NCBI GenBank assembly: GCA_016781115.1
Contig: JADDQX010000018.1
Coordinates: 944-24,113 of the forward strand
DNA: 23,170 nt
From: Actinomycetota bacterium
GTDB lineage: Bacteria > Actinomycetota > CADDZG01 > WHSQ01
Direction of reading: 5' to 3'
Below, piece by piece: positions 14,747 through 22,441 of the stretch. A program made the translations under genes and the position numbers. Positions within the stretch are counted from its first letter, which is position 1, and the number at the start of each line of letters is the position of its first letter. A model generated the notes under the pieces. It saw nothing but the letters and a program-made list of their open reading frames with translations. It was not told the DNA's origin and did not search any database.

Positions 14747-14801
14747 GGCCCGCAAGAGAGAGGACCTCTGGGGGGATGTAGAGATCCTCTCTCCCGGGCT
14801 T
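14747..14801 (+). terminator. Imperfect hairpin downstream of phoX
   Basis: GGCCCG (14747-14752) with CGGGCT near 14795-14800, and AGAGAGGA (14756-14763) with TCCTCTCT (14785-14792), form a two-part stem with a loop of about 20 nt. It lies about 70 nt after the phoX stop and could terminate phoX or, from the other side, the small minus-strand gene. Confidence 0.5.
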
Positions 14802-14865
14802 CTACCGAGGGACCGGGGAAGGTTCCTCAGTCGCAGGGGTACATGCGCAATGTAGACAGCGTGTG

Positions 14866-15087
14866 CTAACCCGCGATGAACGGAAGCGCGTGTCTGGATG
14901 AATCTTCGGAAGCCTGCGCGGCAGCGGGGACCGTCGGAAGCTCGATCTCCCGAAGTCCTGCTCGTCTCAGGTTCTCCTCCACCGCCGCTCGCGCGTTGCG
15001 GATCGAGCCGGCAGCAAGGTGCGTATCGATCACCCGGATCGCCCGCACCACCCGGCGCAAACCTTCGAACCCGACCAAAGACCGCAT
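14866..15087 (-). CDS. Small unknown protein, 73 aa
   Basis: The frame ATG 15087 to TAG 14866 encodes MRSLVGFEGLRRVVRAIRVI... and ends HALPFIAG. The middle (SIRNARAAVEENLRRAGLRE) is a plausible amphipathic helix, and codon third positions are GC-rich. The SD is weak (TAGG about 9 nt upstream). It fills the 635-bp interval between phoX and pstS, which otherwise holds only the hairpin and the PHO-box array. No family recognised; a longer overlapping frame on the same strand looks like a shadow. Confidence 0.45.
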   Translation of the reverse strand: MRSLVGFEGLRRVVRAIRVIDTHLAAGSIRNARAAVEENLRRAGLREIELPTVPAAAQASEDSSRHALPFIAG

Positions 15088-15186
15088 GCATCGAACCTAA
15101 AACCCTCCCGTTACGGAGCTATTTCGAGGGGATGAACAGTGGTCGAAATGTTGCTCGAGCGCGCCCCCGCGTGAGCGGCGCCTCGT

Positions 15187-15230
15187 GTTCACATCGAGTT
15201 CATGGAGCCGATACAGGTCGTCAACATGCC
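15187..15230 (+). promoter_or_regulatory. PHO-box array upstream of pstS
   Basis: Consecutive 11-bp units begin at 15187 (GTTCACA), 15198 (GTTCATG), 15209 (CGATACA, degenerate) and 15220 (GTCAACA). The first two are near-exact matches to the GTTCACC repeat known for actinobacterial PhoP/RegX3-type regulators. A -10 candidate TAGCTT (15236-15241) follows directly, so the array replaces the -35 region as expected for activation. Confidence 0.75.
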
Positions 15231-15311
15231 GTTGCTAGCTTGCGCATGAAAGGGCCTCCGCCGGGAGGTCCGGGTGCTCTCAACGGGCCCAGAGAAGGAG
15301 GAGCAATCAGC

Positions 15312-16367
15312 ATGATCCAGATGTCATCCAGGTTCCGACGCATCGCGATCCTGGCCCTGCCGATCGCGCTGCTCACGGCAGCCTGCGCACCGGAGCAGAC
15401 CGAGGCTACGTCCGCCACCGGTGGTGAGAACGTTTCGGGCGCCATCGCGATCTCCGGATCGTCGACCGTGGAGCCCATCAGCGTGGCGGTCGCAGAGAAG
15501 TTCAACGCGCAGAACCCTGACGTGGAGATCTCGGTGCAGGGTCCCGGAACGTCCGACGGCTTCGAGCTGTTCTGCAACGGAGAGACAGACATCTCCGACG
15601 CCTCTCGGGCGATCAAGCAAGAGGAGATCAACGCGTGCAAGGAGAACGGGATCGAGCCGATCGAGCTCACGGTTGGGATCGACGGACTGTCCGTAGTCAC
15701 ATCTAGCGAGAACGACTTCGCCAGCTGCCTCAGCTTCGGGGATCTTTGGGCGTTGCTGGGACCCGAGGCAGAGGGTTTCGAGAGCTGGTCCGATGCGAAC
15801 CAGCTCGCGCAGAAGTACGACGCTCAAGGCGCTCCGTACCCGGATGAGCCCCTCGTCATCACGGCTCCGGGCGAGGAGTCGGGGACCTACGGCTCGTTCA
15901 TCGAGTTGGTCTTCGAGCCCTTCGTAGAGGAGCAGGGACTGAAGGAGTACGAGGAAGAGGTCGCTCCTCGGCCCGACTACCAGGCTTCTGGCAACGACAA
16001 CGTCATCGTCGAGGGTGTGTCCGGCACCCCGTCCTCCCTGGGCTGGGTCGGCTACGCCTTCTACAAGGCGAACGAGGACCAGCTGAAGGCCCTGGAGATC
16101 GACGGTGGCCAGGGGTGTGTGTCACCCACGCCGGAGACGATCGCGAGCTTCGAGTACCCGATCAGCCGCCCGCTGTTCATCTACGTCAACAAGCAGAAGC
16201 TCCAGGAGAACCCGGCCGTCCAGGCGTTCGTCGACTTCTACCTCTCCGACGAAGGGATCGCTTCGGCCGAAGAGGTGGGTTACATACCCCTAGAGGAATC
16301 CGAGCTCGAGGCGACCCGCTCGACGTGGGAATCTGGGGAAGTGATCACCGAAGAAACCGGTTCATAA
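15312..16367 (+). CDS. pstS: Phosphate ABC transporter substrate-binding lipoprotein PstS
   Basis: ATG 15312 is set by the SD AAGGAGGAG (15294-15302). The 351-aa precursor has a lipoprotein signal peptide (FRRIAILALPIALLTAAC; lipid-modified C25), tethering it outside the membrane. PstS motifs include ISGSSTVEPISVAVAEKF (phosphate-binding Ser/Thr cluster), GPGTSDGFELFCNGETDISDASR, GEESGTYGSF and ASGNDNVIVEGV. It captures orthophosphate and hands it to PstC-PstA. The mature protein is acidic. The frame remains open upstream to 14898, but this would cross the PHO box and remove the signal peptide. A strong terminator follows, as expected for a binding protein made in excess over the permease. 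Confidence 0.96.
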   Translation: MIQMSSRFRRIAILALPIALLTAACAPEQTEATSATGGENVSGAIAISGSSTVEPISVAVAEKFNAQNPDVEISVQGPGTSDGFELFCNGETDISDASRAIKQEEINACKENGIEPIELTVGIDGLSVVTSSENDFASCLSFGDLWALLGPEAEGFESWSDANQLAQKYDAQGAPYPDEPLVITAPGEESGTYGSFIELVFEPFVEEQGLKEYEEEVAPRPDYQASGNDNVIVEGVSGTPSSLGWVGYAFYKANEDQLKALEIDGGQGCVSPTPETIASFEYPISRPLFIYVNKQKLQENPAVQAFVDFYLSDEGIASAEEVGYIPLEESELEATRSTWESGEVITEETGS

Positions 16368-16385
16368 CCTCTGTAAGGTTCTGTG

Positions 16386-16416
16386 ATTGGGAGGGGCAGC
16401 TGCCCCTCCCAATTTT
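16386..16416 (+). terminator. Intra-operon terminator between pstS and pstC
   Basis: Positions 16386-16413 form a perfect 28-nt palindrome (14-bp arms, ATTGGGAGGGGCAG in the left arm), running into TTTT at 16413-16416. It begins 18 nt after the pstS stop. Partial read-through would give high PstS and lower PstCAB. Confidence 0.93.
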
Positions 16417-16450
16417 GCCGTCCGGGGATGACTTTGCCGGACGTTCGTCC

Positions 16451-16456
16451 TAGGTT
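16451..16456 (+). promoter_or_regulatory. Possible secondary -10 (TAGGTT) for pstC
   Basis: TAGGTT fits TANNNT, 9 nt before ATG 16466 and downstream of the pstS terminator. It could start a very short-leader pstCAB transcript. No -35 recognised. Confidence 0.25.
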
Positions 16457-16465
16457 CGGGAGCAG

Positions 16466-17392
16466 ATGACTAGCGGAGCCATCGACATCGGCGCTCTTCA
16501 GGGGAGTCCGCAGCGCCGTCGAAGAGAATCCTTGATCTTGCGAGCTTTCCAGCTCGCAGCCGCGCTATCGGTCTTGATCAGCGCGGGGATCGTCTTCTCG
16601 TTGCTTGGTGAAGCCATCGTGTTCCTGAGCAACGTCGATCTGTCTCAGTTGTTCGCCGGCGGGTGGTACCCGCGGCGGGGTGAGTTCGGGATCGCGACGA
16701 TCGTGACCGGGACTATGGTCGTGACGCTGGTGGGCATGGTCGTGGCGGCACCGCTCGGTCTGGCCGCGGCCGTCTACCTCTCGGAGTACGCGAAGCCGCG
16801 GGTTCGCCGGACCGTCAAGCCGATCCTAGAGATCCTCGCCGGCATACCGAGCGTTGTGATCGGGTTCTTCGCGTTGACGTGGATAAGCCCGGAGGTGATC
16901 CAACGCTTCTTCAATGACGCGAGTGCGTTCAACATGGCGGCGGCCGGTCTCGGGGTAGGCATCCTCGTGACCCCGCTGGTCGCGTCCGTCGCCGAAGACG
17001 CTTTGCGGTCGGTCCCGCAAGCGCTTCGTGAGGCTTCCGTGGGTATGGGTGCGCGCAAACGCACCACCACGCTGCAGATCGTGCTTCCGGCAGCGGTGTC
17101 CGGCATCGTCGCGGCGTTCATCATCGGGATGTCCCGCGCGATCGGCGAGACGATGGTCGTCGCTATCGCTGCGGGCGGCACCGGTGGCTCGGCGTTCACC
17201 GTAGATCCCACGGGGCCGGGTCAAACGATGACGGCCGCCATGACGGCGCTGGCCGTAGGGAGCGACCAGGTCCGCGGCACCGACGGGACCTTCCAGAGCT
17301 TGTTCTTCGTCGGGTTGCTGCTGTTCTTCATCACGTTGACGCTGAACATCCTGAGCGAGCGCTTCGTCCGGCGCGTGAGGCAGAAGTACTGA
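16466..17392 (+). CDS. pstC: Phosphate ABC transporter permease PstC
   Basis: This 308-aa integral membrane protein has about six TM segments. The first is near residues 25-50 (LSVLISAGIVFSLLGEAIVFL) and the last is FFVGLLLFFITLTLNIL. The ABC permease EAA loop is REASVGMGARKRTTTLQIVLPAAVSGI, which docks onto PstB. LEILAGIPSVVIGFFAL is a PstC/PstA family signature. It is placed before pstA with a 1-nt TGATG overlap, and distinguished as PstC by gene order and the longer periplasmic loop between TM1 and TM2 (NVDLSQLFAGGWYPRRGEFGI). ATG 16466 has GGGAG close upstream. Confidence 0.95.
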   Translation: MTSGAIDIGALQGSPQRRRRESLILRAFQLAAALSVLISAGIVFSLLGEAIVFLSNVDLSQLFAGGWYPRRGEFGIATIVTGTMVVTLVGMVVAAPLGLAAAVYLSEYAKPRVRRTVKPILEILAGIPSVVIGFFALTWISPEVIQRFFNDASAFNMAAAGLGVGILVTPLVASVAEDALRSVPQALREASVGMGARKRTTTLQIVLPAAVSGIVAAFIIGMSRAIGETMVVAIAAGGTGGSAFTVDPTGPGQTMTAAMTALAVGSDQVRGTDGTFQSLFFVGLLLFFITLTLNILSERFVRRVRQKY

Positions 17393-18327
17393 TGGCATCT
17401 CGAGCAGGATCCCTCACGGCTTCCGATCTGGTCGCAGCCAGCCTCCATGGGCGCAAGCGCGACATCGGGGGAGGGATCTTCCAGGCGCTGTTGATCCTCG
17501 CGCTGTTCGTATCCCTGCTCGTCCTCTTGGTGCTCCTCTACGACGTGATCAGCGGCGGGATCTCTGTCTTCTCTGAGCGTGGCGCTGACTTCCTGCGAGG
17601 CCGGTTGTCGATCGTGACGGCTGCTACGGCCGGGGTCGGTCAGGGGATCTTCGGGACGCTGCTGCTTACGGTCATCGTCGTGCTGGTCGCCTTTCCGCTG
17701 GGGATCGCGGCTGCCATCTACCTCGAAGAGTTTGCAGAAGACACGCGCTTCAACCGCTTCATCAACGTGAACATCCGCAACCTCGCCGGTGTCCCGTCGA
17801 TCGTGTACGGGCTGCTCGGTCTCGCGATCTTCGTCAAGCTGCTGGCGGAGTTCACGGGAGGGAGAACGGCCCTGGCAGGCGGTCTTACGCTAGCGGTTCT
17901 CGTTCTGCCCATCGTGATCATCACGTCGGCCGAGGCGTTGCGCGCCGTCCCCCACAGCATCCGCGAGGCAGGCTACGGAGTGGGCGCGACGCGCTGGGAA
18001 GTCATCCGCAGCCACGTCTTGCCGTCTGCGGCGCCCGGCATCCTCACCGGCACGGTTCTGTCGCTTTCGCGCGCCATCGGCGAAACCGCACCGCTGTTGC
18101 TGGTTGGAGCGGTGACGGGCTTCCTCGCCAGCGGAGGCGCGAGCCTGTACGAACAGCTCTATGGCGGATACACCGCCTTGCCCGTGGTGATCTTCCGATG
18201 GGCGAGCCTTCCCAGCCAAGACTTCAGAGCGCTCACCTCTGCCGCGATCATCGTGCTCCTGGCACTCACCTTGACCGCGAACGCGCTGGCGATAATCCTT
18301 AGGAACCGTTACGAGAGGAAGTGGTGA
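17392..18327 (+). CDS. pstA: Phosphate ABC transporter permease PstA
   Basis: ATG 17392 overlaps the pstC stop (TGATG). The 311-aa protein has about six TM helices. It carries the PstA signature FINVNIRNLAGVPSIVYGLLGLAIF and the EAA loop REAGYGVGATRWEVIRSHVLPSAAPGILTGTVLSLSRAIGETAPLLLVGA. With PstC it forms the transmembrane channel for phosphate. Its end overlaps the pstB start by 4-7 nt, so pstC, pstA and pstB are translationally coupled. Confidence 0.96.
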   Translation: MASRAGSLTASDLVAASLHGRKRDIGGGIFQALLILALFVSLLVLLVLLYDVISGGISVFSERGADFLRGRLSIVTAATAGVGQGIFGTLLLTVIVVLVAFPLGIAAAIYLEEFAEDTRFNRFINVNIRNLAGVPSIVYGLLGLAIFVKLLAEFTGGRTALAGGLTLAVLVLPIVIITSAEALRAVPHSIREAGYGVGATRWEVIRSHVLPSAAPGILTGTVLSLSRAIGETAPLLLVGAVTGFLASGGASLYEQLYGGYTALPVVIFRWASLPSQDFRALTSAAIIVLLALTLTANALAIILRNRYERKW

Positions 18328-19211
18328 AGGCGATGGACGCCGGAACTTTGACCGAGCCCCGGGAGGGATTGCATGCGAGGCCTCACATAGAGGTGGAGGT
18401 TCAGCAGCAGTCTGAGCGACAGTTGCCATCGCGCGACGTCGTCTTCTCTATCCGCGACCTCTCCGTCTACTACGGCGGCTTCAAGGCCGTTCGCAACGTC
18501 TCGTTGGACATCTTCCAGAACCAGATCACGGCGCTTATCGGGCCGTCCGGGTGTGGAAAAACCACGATGATCCGCTGTCTCAATCGGATGAACGACCTGA
18601 TCGAGAACGCTCGTGTGGACGGTGAGGTCCTGTATCACGGGGTCAACCTTTACGACAAGAGAGTTGATGCCGTCGAGGTCCGCCGCCGCATCGGCATGGT
18701 GTTCCAGAGGCCGAACCCGTTCCCGAAGTCGATCTACGACAACATCACTTTCGGGCCGAAGATCGCCGGGTTCAAGGGCAACATGGACGAGTTGGTCGAG
18801 CAGTCCCTCCAGAAGGCGGCGTTGTGGGACGAGGTCAAGGACCGTCTGAAAGAGTCCGCGTGGTCGCTGTCGGGTGGGCAGCAGCAGCGGCTATGCATCG
18901 CCCGCTGCGTCGCAGTCCAACCGGACGTGATCTTGATGGACGAACCTTGTTCGGCTCTCGATCCGATCGCTACGGCGCGGGTCGAAGACCTCATGCAGGA
19001 CCTAAAGAGCGAGTACTCGATCGTCATCGTCACTCACAACATGCAGCAAGCGGCGCGGGTGAGTGAGATGACCGCGTTCTTCACAGCCGAGGTCCAAGAG
19101 GATCAGGATCGCCGCACCGGAGTCCTCGTGGAGTACGACAAGACGGAGCAGATCTTCACCAACCCGAGCGACGAGAGGACTGAGAACTACGTCACCGGCC
19201 GCTTCGGCTAG
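18324..19211 (+). CDS. pstB: Phosphate ABC transporter ATPase PstB
   Basis: From GTG 18324 the product is 295 aa. Walker A is GPSGCGKTT (about 73-81), followed by the Q-loop in GMVFQRPNPFPKSIYDNI, the ABC signature LSGGQQQRLCIAR, Walker B VILMDEPCSALDP and switch His in VTHNMQQAARVS. RCLNRMNDLI and PNPFPKSIYDN are specific to PstB. It drives phosphate import. The protein has about 35 extra N-terminal residues (Glu/Gln/Arg-rich) over the usual 250-260 aa. Starts at GTG 18321, GTG 18324 and ATG 18333 are all possible. I prefer 18324, which forms a GTGA overlap with pstA and sits 5 nt after GAGAGGA. Confidence 0.95.
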   Translation: MKAMDAGTLTEPREGLHARPHIEVEVQQQSERQLPSRDVVFSIRDLSVYYGGFKAVRNVSLDIFQNQITALIGPSGCGKTTMIRCLNRMNDLIENARVDGEVLYHGVNLYDKRVDAVEVRRRIGMVFQRPNPFPKSIYDNITFGPKIAGFKGNMDELVEQSLQKAALWDEVKDRLKESAWSLSGGQQQRLCIARCVAVQPDVILMDEPCSALDPIATARVEDLMQDLKSEYSIVIVTHNMQQAARVSEMTAFFTAEVQEDQDRRTGVLVEYDKTEQIFTNPSDERTENYVTGRFG

Positions 19212-19229
19212 CAAGGCTCCTCAGCGGTC

Positions 19230-19246
19230 GCCCTGATACTCAGGGC
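19230..19246. terminator. Compact hairpin between convergent pstB and the response regulator gene
   Basis: GCCCTGA-TAC-TCAGGGC is a 7-bp perfect stem overlapping the regulator stop codon (TCA at 19240-19242) in a 28-bp convergent gap. There is no T-run, so it may only pause polymerase or shield 3' ends from both sides. Confidence 0.4.
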
Positions 19247-19920
19247 ACGAACTTGTAGCCCAGCCCTCTGATGGTGATGAGGTGGCGCGGCGAGTGCGGA
19301 GTCTCCTCGCACTTCGCCCTGAGCCTCTTGATGTGAACGTCCAGCGTCCGGGAGTCTCCGAAGTAGTCCGAGCCCCAGACGCGATCGATCAAGGTCTCCC
19401 TGCTCAGCACGCGGCCCGCGTTCTCCATGAGCAGCTCTAGCAACTCGAACTCTTTCCTCGGCAGATGGACGGGTTCCCCCCGCACCGTCACCTCGAACCG
19501 GTCGGGGTCGAGACGTATACCGCCGGCCTCGAGCACTCCATCTGAAGAGGCGGCGCCGCTCGTGCTCCGTCTCAATACTGCTTTCACTCGCGCGATCAGC
19601 TCACGAGCGCTGAACGGCTTAGTGACGTAGTCGTCGGCCCCCAGTTCCAGGCCCAGGACCTTGTCGAATTCGGCGTCCTTGGCCGTGAGCATGATGATCG
19701 GCACGCTGGACGAGCGGCGGATCGCTTTGCACACTTCCTCCCCGCCCATGCCCGGCAACATCAGGTCGAGAAGGACTAGGTCAGCACCGTTCGTATCAAA
19801 GCGCTCCAAGCCTGTTGCTCCGTCCGTTACACGCTCGACCTGATAACCCTCGCGTTGGAGCTGATATTCGAGTGCTTCTCCGAAGCTCTCTTCGTCCTCG
19901 ATCAGCAGCAGCTTCGACAC
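19240..19920 (-). CDS. OmpR/PhoB-family response regulator (PhoP/RegX3-like) for phosphate
   Basis: This 226-aa protein starts at GTG 19920 after AAGGAG. The receiver domain (residues 1-118) has acidic pocket E8-D9, phospho-acceptor D52 (LVLLDLMLPG), T in IIMLTAKD and K in YVTKPF. The C-terminal winged helix (about 128-224) shows LPRKEFELLELLMENAGRVLSRETLIDRVWG and SRTLDVHIKRLRAKCEE, closing with ITIRGLGYKFVP. It closely resembles mycobacterial RegX3 and other PhoB-type regulators. It lies 13 nt downstream of its kinase gene and inside a pst/phoU/phoX cluster, so it very probably binds the three 11-bp-repeat arrays in the window. Confidence 0.94.
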   Translation of the reverse strand: MSKLLLIEDEESFGEALEYQLQREGYQVERVTDGATGLERFDTNGADLVLLDLMLPGMGGEEVCKAIRRSSSVPIIMLTAKDAEFDKVLGLELGADDYVTKPFSARELIARVKAVLRRSTSGAASSDGVLEAGGIRLDPDRFEVTVRGEPVHLPRKEFELLELLMENAGRVLSRETLIDRVWGSDYFGDSRTLDVHIKRLRAKCEETPHSPRHLITIRGLGYKFVP

Positions 19921-19933
19921 GGCTTCTCCTTGG

Positions 19934-21106
19934 TCAACCGGCTAGGGACGTGAGCGTGGGGTCTGCTCCGTTGAGGCGCGGCAGTCTCGTTTGGAAGGTC
20001 GACCCCCTCCCGAGCTCGCTCGTCAGAGTCACGTCGCCACCGTGTAGCTCGGCGACGTGCTTCACGATCGCGAGGCCGAGTCCGGTGCCTCCGCGGGCGC
20101 GGGAGCGTGCCCGGTCGACCCGGTAGAAACGTTCGAACACTCTTGGTTGCGCTTCCAAGGGAATCCCGATGCCCGTGTCGCTGACGCTCAGGAAGGCGTT
20201 CTCCTCGGTGCGGTTCACCTCCAGGGTCACCGTTCCTCGCTCGGGCGTGTAGCGGATCGCATTCTCGAGGAGGTTGCGGATCATCAGCGCCAACTGCTGC
20301 TCGTCTCCCTTCACCCACACCCCCGGCTCGATCTCCGCGCGGAGTTGCATCGTCTTTGCCTCGGCGGCCGCCGTAGCGTGCCCCACCTCCCTTGCCGCGA
20401 CTTCCGACAGGTCCACGGGGTCGTCGGGGATCACGGCAGGCTCTTCGAGCCGGGAGAGATCCAGCAGGTCGCTGATGAGCGTGGCCAGCCGAGCGGCCTC
20501 GCCGACCATCTTCTGTGAGAAACGTTCTACGGCCTGAGCGTCGTTGCCCGCCGCTTGTTCGACGGCCTCTGCGAGCGTCTGAAGGCTCGCAACCGGACTC
20601 TTCAGCTCGTGCGACGCATGTGCGACGAACTCCCGCCTGATCCGTTGGGCCAGAGATTCCTCGGTCACATCGTGGAGGATCAGTAGGACCTCGGCACCGC
20701 CGCCCATAGGCACAGCTCGCGCTTTGATCCATGACCTCCTGGGGAACCACAGCGTGAGCAGCTCCTCGACCTCGCCGCTCACGGCGAGAGCCCGCTGCGC
20801 AACGGCCACCACCTCTTCGGATGGCAGCCTCGCCGGCAATTCGCTCCCTCGGATCCCCAGGATCTTGCCAGCGGCGGCGTTCGCCATCACGGGCCTCAGG
20901 CGGTCGTCCAGCAAGAGGACCCCCTCGGCGATCTCGTCGAGGACCTCCCAGGTCGAGCTGCCGATGCCGAGCGAAGGTTCCGATCCGTCGCCCGAAGTGA
21001 CTTGTTGGAAGACCTCGCTCGACTCCGATCGGGAGGAGCGGACGGCGACGAGCGTCAGCACAACGCCGAGCACGATGCCTCCGAAGAGGAAGAGAGCTTC
21101 CGTCAC
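19934..21106 (-). CDS. PAS-containing sensor histidine kinase (PhoR/SenX3-like)
   Basis: The 390-aa protein starts at GTG 21106. It has one N-terminal TM (LFLFGGIVLGVVLTLVAVRS, about 5-24) with no extracellular sensor domain. A PAS domain (about 52-145: EVLDEIAEGVLLLDDRLRPV...VTEESLAQ) is followed by HisKA with phospho-acceptor H166 in HASHELKSP, then the HATPase domain (N-box NLLENAIRYTP, G1 SVSDTGIGIP, F-box FERFYRVD, G2 GGTGLGLAIVKHV). A single short TM plus PAS is the SenX3/PhoR layout, where phosphate status is relayed through PstB-PhoU rather than sensed directly. The gene is divergent from phoU across a PHO-box array. A -10 candidate (TAGACT, minus strand, 21140-21145) lies about 34 nt upstream. 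Confidence 0.94.
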   Translation of the reverse strand: MTEALFLFGGIVLGVVLTLVAVRSSRSESSEVFQQVTSGDGSEPSLGIGSSTWEVLDEIAEGVLLLDDRLRPVMANAAAGKILGIRGSELPARLPSEEVVAVAQRALAVSGEVEELLTLWFPRRSWIKARAVPMGGGAEVLLILHDVTEESLAQRIRREFVAHASHELKSPVASLQTLAEAVEQAAGNDAQAVERFSQKMVGEAARLATLISDLLDLSRLEEPAVIPDDPVDLSEVAAREVGHATAAAEAKTMQLRAEIEPGVWVKGDEQQLALMIRNLLENAIRYTPERGTVTLEVNRTEENAFLSVSDTGIGIPLEAQPRVFERFYRVDRARSRARGGTGLGLAIVKHVAELHGGDVTLTSELGRGSTFQTRLPRLNGADPTLTSLAG

Positions 21107-21182
21107 GGCACGGTCATATCGGTCTCATCTCCGGGCTCGAGTCTATTTTGCCGCCTTCAGCGCCCCCGCCTCTGCGGCGTAC

Positions 21183-21237
21183 CTGTGACGTGATTTCGCC
21201 GAGAGTTCACCTCGTCGTCACGTTGTCTTCGCGTCTA
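21183..21237. promoter_or_regulatory. PHO-box array between the kinase gene and phoU
   Basis: Five 11-bp units begin at 21183 (CTGTGAC), 21194 (TTTCGCC), 21205 (GTTCACC), 21216 (CGTCACG) and 21227 (CTTCGCG). The central unit is the exact Streptomyces-type PHO repeat. It lies in the 170-bp divergent gap, so it could autoregulate the two-component genes and control phoU. Confidence 0.65.
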
Positions 21238-21276
21238 GTCCTAGGAGGCTCCATCGGTCGAAGGTAGGCTCCCTCC

Positions 21277-21996
21277 ATGGCGCGGGTGAACTTTCACGAC
21301 GAGCTCGACGCGGCTGAGAGCAGGCTGCTGGCCGAGGGCAGGATGGTGCGCAAGCAGTTGGAGCGCGTGATGCAGGCGCTCCGGGACCAGGACACCGACT
21401 GCGCCCAGGAGGTCATCGAGGAGGACGACGCCGTCGACGACGTCTACCTCGCCACCCAGTCCCGCGTGCTGAACCTCCTCGCTCTACAGGCACCGGTGGC
21501 AGGTGACCTGCGGCTCGTGAGCGCGATCCTGCATTCCAACGTTCACATGGAGCGCATGGGCGACCTCTGCGTGAACATCGCCAAGTTCGTGCTCAACAAG
21601 CACCCGTACCCCCCCGACTCTCCGATGATGGCTCGCCTCAACGAGATGGGCGACAGGGCCGCCGAGATGATCGATCTTGCTCTGTCGGCGTTCGCGCAGC
21701 GCAGCGATGAGCTCGCAGCGGACCTACCGGAGCGAGACTCCGTCCTCGACAGGTTGAACCGCGGGATGTTGGAAGACCTGAAGATCTACGCGGGTGACGA
21801 AGAGAGCTTCGAATGGGCGACCAAGCTGATCCTGGTGGCGCGGTACCTCGAACGCTTCGGGGATCACGCGGTGGATATCGGTGAGCAGATCTCCTTCCTC
21901 GTGACGGGTGTCTTCCGCGAGTTCACCGATGCCTCGCACCCCGGGGAGGACCCGCAGCCGTATTCCCCGAACGGGCAGAGGTCGTCGGAGTTCTAG
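21277..21996 (+). CDS. phoU: Phosphate signalling protein PhoU
   Basis: The 239-aa all-helical protein has the two PhoU repeats, each with its metal-binding E-x3-D motif: E92-R-M-G-D96 (HMERMGDLCVNIAKF) and E192-R-F-G-D196 (YLERFGDHAVDIGEQI). PhoU couples PstB transport state to the kinase and dampens the response when phosphate is plentiful. It starts at ATG 21277; the SD is weak (GAAGG about 14 nt upstream). An acidic, Pro/Ser-rich C-terminal tail (from about residue 218) extends past the second repeat. It is divergent from the kinase gene and shares its PHO-box array. Confidence 0.95.
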   Translation: MARVNFHDELDAAESRLLAEGRMVRKQLERVMQALRDQDTDCAQEVIEEDDAVDDVYLATQSRVLNLLALQAPVAGDLRLVSAILHSNVHMERMGDLCVNIAKFVLNKHPYPPDSPMMARLNEMGDRAAEMIDLALSAFAQRSDELAADLPERDSVLDRLNRGMLEDLKIYAGDEESFEWATKLILVARYLERFGDHAVDIGEQISFLVTGVFREFTDASHPGEDPQPYSPNGQRSSEF

Positions 21997-22020
21997 CTGC
22001 GCAGGCAGCACGCAGGCGCC

Positions 22021-22026
22021 TAATAT
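22021..22026 (+). promoter_or_regulatory. -10 box TAATAT of a probable leaderless transcript
   Basis: TAATAT, a near-consensus -10, ends 7 nt before the GTG at 22034. The predicted transcription start coincides with the start codon. No Shine-Dalgarno is present. No clear -35 is visible. Confidence 0.5.
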
Positions 22027-22033
22027 CGATGTC

Positions 22034-22342
22034 GTGACCGGCGACGATGCTGAGGCGCTTCGAGCGCAGATCAGGAAGGATCGGGAGCTCATCGAGAGGG
22101 CCGCGGTCGTACTGGGAGAGATAGACCGCGCCGACGGCCTGTCCGGGCCGCAAGCCGACGTCTTGGCAGCGCTGCGGATACGGCTGGAGGGAAAGGCGCG
22201 AGGTTCATTGGAGGACCTGATCTCCGCCGCGGGCGAGATCAGCCACAAGAAGGACCTGGGCGACGTGCTGGCGGGCGGCGAGCCGAAGAACACGGACTGG
22301 CCCGAGATCGAAGAGAAAAAGAGAGACTGGCCGACCCTCTAA
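22034..22342 (+). CDS. Unknown small helical protein, 102 aa
   Basis: GTG 22034 begins VTGDDAEALRAQIRKDRELI and the product is charged and helical throughout, with no signal peptide or TM. The C-terminus is KNTDWPEIEEKKRDWPTL, with two DWP tripeptides. The frame is open back into phoU, but the upstream part is a shadow of the phoU 3' end. GTG 22034 directly follows a TAATAT -10 box and lacks an SD, so a leaderless mRNA is likely. It starts 37 nt after the phoU stop on the same strand. Family unknown. Confidence 0.7.
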   Translation: MTGDDAEALRAQIRKDRELIERAAVVLGEIDRADGLSGPQADVLAALRIRLEGKARGSLEDLISAAGEISHKKDLGDVLAGGEPKNTDWPEIEEKKRDWPTL

Positions 22343-22369
22343 CCCTGCGGCGAATCGCCTTCGGGCGCT

Positions 22370-22387
22370 CAGCGGCTCTGAGGCCGC
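22370..22387. terminator. Small hairpin after the 102-aa gene
   Basis: AGCGGC (22370-22375) pairs with GCCGCT (22382-22387) around a 6-nt loop, 27 nt after the stop. There is no T-run, so termination is weakly supported. Confidence 0.3.
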
Positions 22388-22441
22388 TACGTGGGCGCCA
22401 CCACACCCGAACGGCTACGCCGACGCCATCTTTGTCATGTG

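Noticed and set aside
14654..15091. 145-aa minus-strand frame overlapping the 73-aa candidate
   Set aside because: It overlaps the phoX 3' end and has a random Arg/Ser-rich composition; the shorter 73-aa frame is a better protein.
14898..15311. Long N-terminal extension of PstS
   Set aside because: It would cross the PHO-box promoter and precede the lipoprotein signal peptide; ATG 15312 has an excellent SD.
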